NCBI GenBank assembly: GCA_018668095.1
Contig: JABIQF010000116.1
Span: 1 to 15,806 of the forward strand
Direction: 5' to 3'
DNA from: Cellvibrionales bacterium
Lineage (GTDB): Bacteria; Pseudomonadota; Gammaproteobacteria; Pseudomonadales; UBA7434
Length of the DNA stretch: 15,806 bases
The notes beneath the pieces were generated by a model. The model saw only the letters and a list, made by a program, of their open reading frames with translations, did not search any database and was not told where the DNA came from. How positions within the stretch are numbered: position 1 is the stretch's first letter; every line of letters begins with the position of its first letter. This document shows positions 13,943 through 15,806 of the stretch, in pieces. Both the position numbers and the translations under genes were made by a program.

Positions 13943-15649
13943 ATGAAAGAAGCCTTACAGCAATTGATTAGCCAAACAATCACCTCGCTGATTGACGCCA
14001 ACAAAATTCCCGCTATTCCCTTGCCAATTATCAAGGTTGAGCGCACACGAGATGCCAGTCATGGTGATCTCGCGTGCAACATCGCTTTAGTGTTAGCGAA
14101 ACCCGCCGCCATGAAGCCGCGCGATATTGCCGAGTTAATTTGTGAGGCCATACCCGCCAATAACGTCATTGCCAGCACGGACATTGCCGGCCCCGGTTTT
14201 ATCAATATCTTTTTAGCGAAATCGGCACAAACCGATATTGTGGACCAAATTCTCACTGAAGCTGAACAGTTTGGCCGCAACAAAAAAGGGCTTGATGACA
14301 ACGGCAACGCTAAAACTGTTCAAGTTGAATTTGTCTCTGCTAACCCAACCGGCCCACTGCATGTTGGTCATGGTCGAGGCGCAGCAGTCGGCGACAGTAT
14401 TTGTCGCATTCTCGATGCCAGCGGTTGGCAAGTGACGCGCGAGTTTTACTATAACGATGCCGGCCAACAAATTAATAACCTAACTCGCTCCGTGCAAATG
14501 CGCTGCAAAGGCATTGGCCCAGACGATGCTGGCTGGCCAGAAGATGGTTATCGTGGTGAATATATTGCCGAACTGGCCGCAGACTACATGGCGGGAAAAT
14601 CGCTTGATGATGCCGCAGCACCTAGCGATGTAGAAAATGAAGAAGCCATTCGCGCTTATGCCGTCGCTTATTTACGACGCGAACAAGATATCGACCTAAA
14701 AGCCTTTGGAGTTAAATTTGATGTCTTTTCACTCGAGTCTTCTTTATATACCGAAGGCAAAGTAGAAAGCACCGTTAATACATTAATTAAAAACGGCTTT
14801 ACCTATGAAAAAGACGATGCCCTCTGGTTAAAAACCACAGAATTTGGCGACGATAAAGATCGCGTTATGCGCAAATCGGATGGCGGCTATACCTATTTTG
14901 TACCCGATGTTGCCTACCATCATGAAAAATGGAAACGTGGTTTTAACACCGTTGTTAACGAGCAAGGCGCTGATCACCACAGCACTATCACTCGAGTGCG
15001 CGCAGGCTTACAAGCATTAAACGCCGGCATACCTCAAGGCTGGCCCGACTACGTCTTGCATCAAATGGTTACCGTGATGCGTGATGGACAAGAAGTCAAA
15101 ATATCAAAACGTGCGGGCAGTTATGTCACCCTAAGTGATTTAATTGAACAAGTAGGATGCGATGCCACGCGCTACTTTTTAGTGGCTCGCAGAGCCGACT
15201 CGCAGTTAACGTTTGATATTGATTTAGCGCTGCAAAAAAGCAATGACAATCCTGTATTTTATATACAGTATGCACATGCACGCGTGTGCAGTGTTATGCG
15301 ACAAGCCATAGAAAAAAATATTGCTTGGGATAAAGAAGCCGGCCTAGCCCACTTAGATAAATTGGGTACAGACACTGAAATTGCTTTATTAAAAAGTATT
15401 GCAGCCTATCCTGAGTGTGTTGCATTGAGTGCGCGTGAATTTGCGCCGCATAATATTGCCGCATATTTACGCGAGCTATCAGCGGCTTTACACAGCTGGT
15501 ATGCAAGCGGCAACCAAGATAAAAGTAGCCAATTGTTAGTTGCCGATGCGGATATACGCAATGCGCGACTAGCATTAGCCGAAGCTGCTCGCCAAGTTAT
15601 AGCTAACGGCTTATCTCTACTAGGCGTTAGCGCGCCTGAAAAAATGTAA
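13943..15649 (+). CDS. argS: arginyl-tRNA synthetase
   Basis: ArgRS attaches arginine to tRNA-Arg in the cytoplasm. The 568-residue class I enzyme has the family's N-terminal Add1-like domain (about 1-95), the HIGH-type motif HVGH (140-143) within SANPTGPLHVGHGRG, a KMSKS-like KISKR (386-390) and the C-terminal helical DALR anticodon-binding domain beginning near NDNPVFYIQYAHAR. The length is close to E. coli ArgS (577). The ATG at 13943 gives the expected N-terminus (KEALQQLISQTI), though no strong Shine-Dalgarno sequence is visible. It follows priA in the same direction and precedes a probable SPOR/FtsN-like gene, as in Pseudomonas. Confidence 0.97.
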   Translation: MKEALQQLISQTITSLIDANKIPAIPLPIIKVERTRDASHGDLACNIALVLAKPAAMKPRDIAELICEAIPANNVIASTDIAGPGFINIFLAKSAQTDIVDQILTEAEQFGRNKKGLDDNGNAKTVQVEFVSANPTGPLHVGHGRGAAVGDSICRILDASGWQVTREFYYNDAGQQINNLTRSVQMRCKGIGPDDAGWPEDGYRGEYIAELAADYMAGKSLDDAAAPSDVENEEAIRAYAVAYLRREQDIDLKAFGVKFDVFSLESSLYTEGKVESTVNTLIKNGFTYEKDDALWLKTTEFGDDKDRVMRKSDGGYTYFVPDVAYHHEKWKRGFNTVVNEQGADHHSTITRVRAGLQALNAGIPQGWPDYVLHQMVTVMRDGQEVKISKRAGSYVTLSDLIEQVGCDATRYFLVARRADSQLTFDIDLALQKSNDNPVFYIQYAHARVCSVMRQAIEKNIAWDKEAGLAHLDKLGTDTEIALLKSIAAYPECVALSAREFAPHNIAAYLRELSAALHSWYASGNQDKSSQLLVADADIRNARLALAEAARQVIANGLSLLGVSAPEKM

Positions 15650-15687
15650 TATGACAAACTCATCAATAATAGGCTATCAATAATATA

Positions 15688-15806
15688 ATGATGCATTGCT
15701 TAAAACTCATTATTGCCAATAAACGTGGCGTTAGCGCAAAGCCCAAACGCGCCACTCACTTACGCAATAAAAAGACGCGAAAAAAATCAACAGCATCAGT
15801 GTCGAA
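15688..15806 (+). CDS. start of a probable SPOR/FtsN-like cell-division protein (runs off the window)
   Basis: An open frame runs from the ATG at 15688 (a second ATG is the next codon) to the end of the window, 39 complete codons. The product is strongly basic, with ANKRGVSAKPKRATHLRNKK and then KTRKKS. A short Lys/Arg-rich cytoplasmic tail is the usual beginning of SPOR-domain FtsN-like proteins, and such a gene follows argS in Pseudomonas. Neither a membrane segment nor a SPOR domain is visible before the edge, so the call rests on position and composition. No good ribosome-binding site precedes the ATG pair, and homologues would be expected to begin nearer the ANKRG stretch, so the true start is uncertain. 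The frame is closed upstream by a TAG at 15670-15672. Confidence 0.5.
   Translation, partial: MMHCLKLIIANKRGVSAKPKRATHLRNKKTRKKSTASVS

Noticed and set aside
1..15806. Search for a mobile element, defence system, CRISPR array, toxin-antitoxin pair or biosynthetic cluster
   Set aside because: All long frames are conserved housekeeping or pilus genes in a familiar gammaproteobacterial order. I saw no transposase, integrase, terminal inverted repeats, tRNA target or spaced repeat array.

Overview
The window is a stretch of core chromosome from a gammaproteobacterium. Gene order is aroB (partial) - aroK - pilQ - pilP - pilO - pilN - pilM on the minus strand, then a PBP1A gene (plus), maeB and rpmE (minus), and priA, argS and the start of a probable SPOR/FtsN-like gene (plus). 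From memory, this is close to the order around pilM-Q/ponA/priA/argS in Pseudomonas aeruginosa. The protein sequences, gene order and moderate GC with AT-rich spacers suggest a marine relative in the Pseudomonadales/Cellvibrionales range. That placement is inference; there is no 16S gene here.

Left part (1-6424, minus strand): pilM, pilN, pilO, pilP and pilQ form a tight operon with start/stop overlaps or a 5-nt gap. They encode the cytoplasmic-to-outer-membrane alignment complex and secretin of the type IV pilus. aroK and aroB, two shikimate-pathway enzymes, follow in the same direction but are set apart by 180 and 318 bp spacers. These spacers carry short tandem repeats, a perfect 18-bp palindrome and a plausible separate promoter for aroB.

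Middle (6425-9427): the bifunctional peptidoglycan synthase PBP1A is divergent from pilM across a 312-bp spacer. It is longer than usual because of an acidic segment that contains seven copies of a 12-bp / four-residue repeat. maeB (malic enzyme, short form without a phosphotransacetylase domain) converges on it.

Right part (10735-15806): a 386-bp spacer holds a good maeB promoter and a strong rpmE terminator. rpmE (zinc-type ribosomal protein L31) is divergent from priA (replication restart helicase) and has a near-consensus promoter. argS (arginyl-tRNA synthetase) has its own promoter in the 115-bp gap after priA. The last gene runs off the end.

I see no phage, transposon, CRISPR, toxin-antitoxin or other accessory system. 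The unusual signals are small: the PBP1A repeat insert, the aroB upstream palindrome with a duplicated -10-like element, and the 11-bp repeat upstream of aroK.
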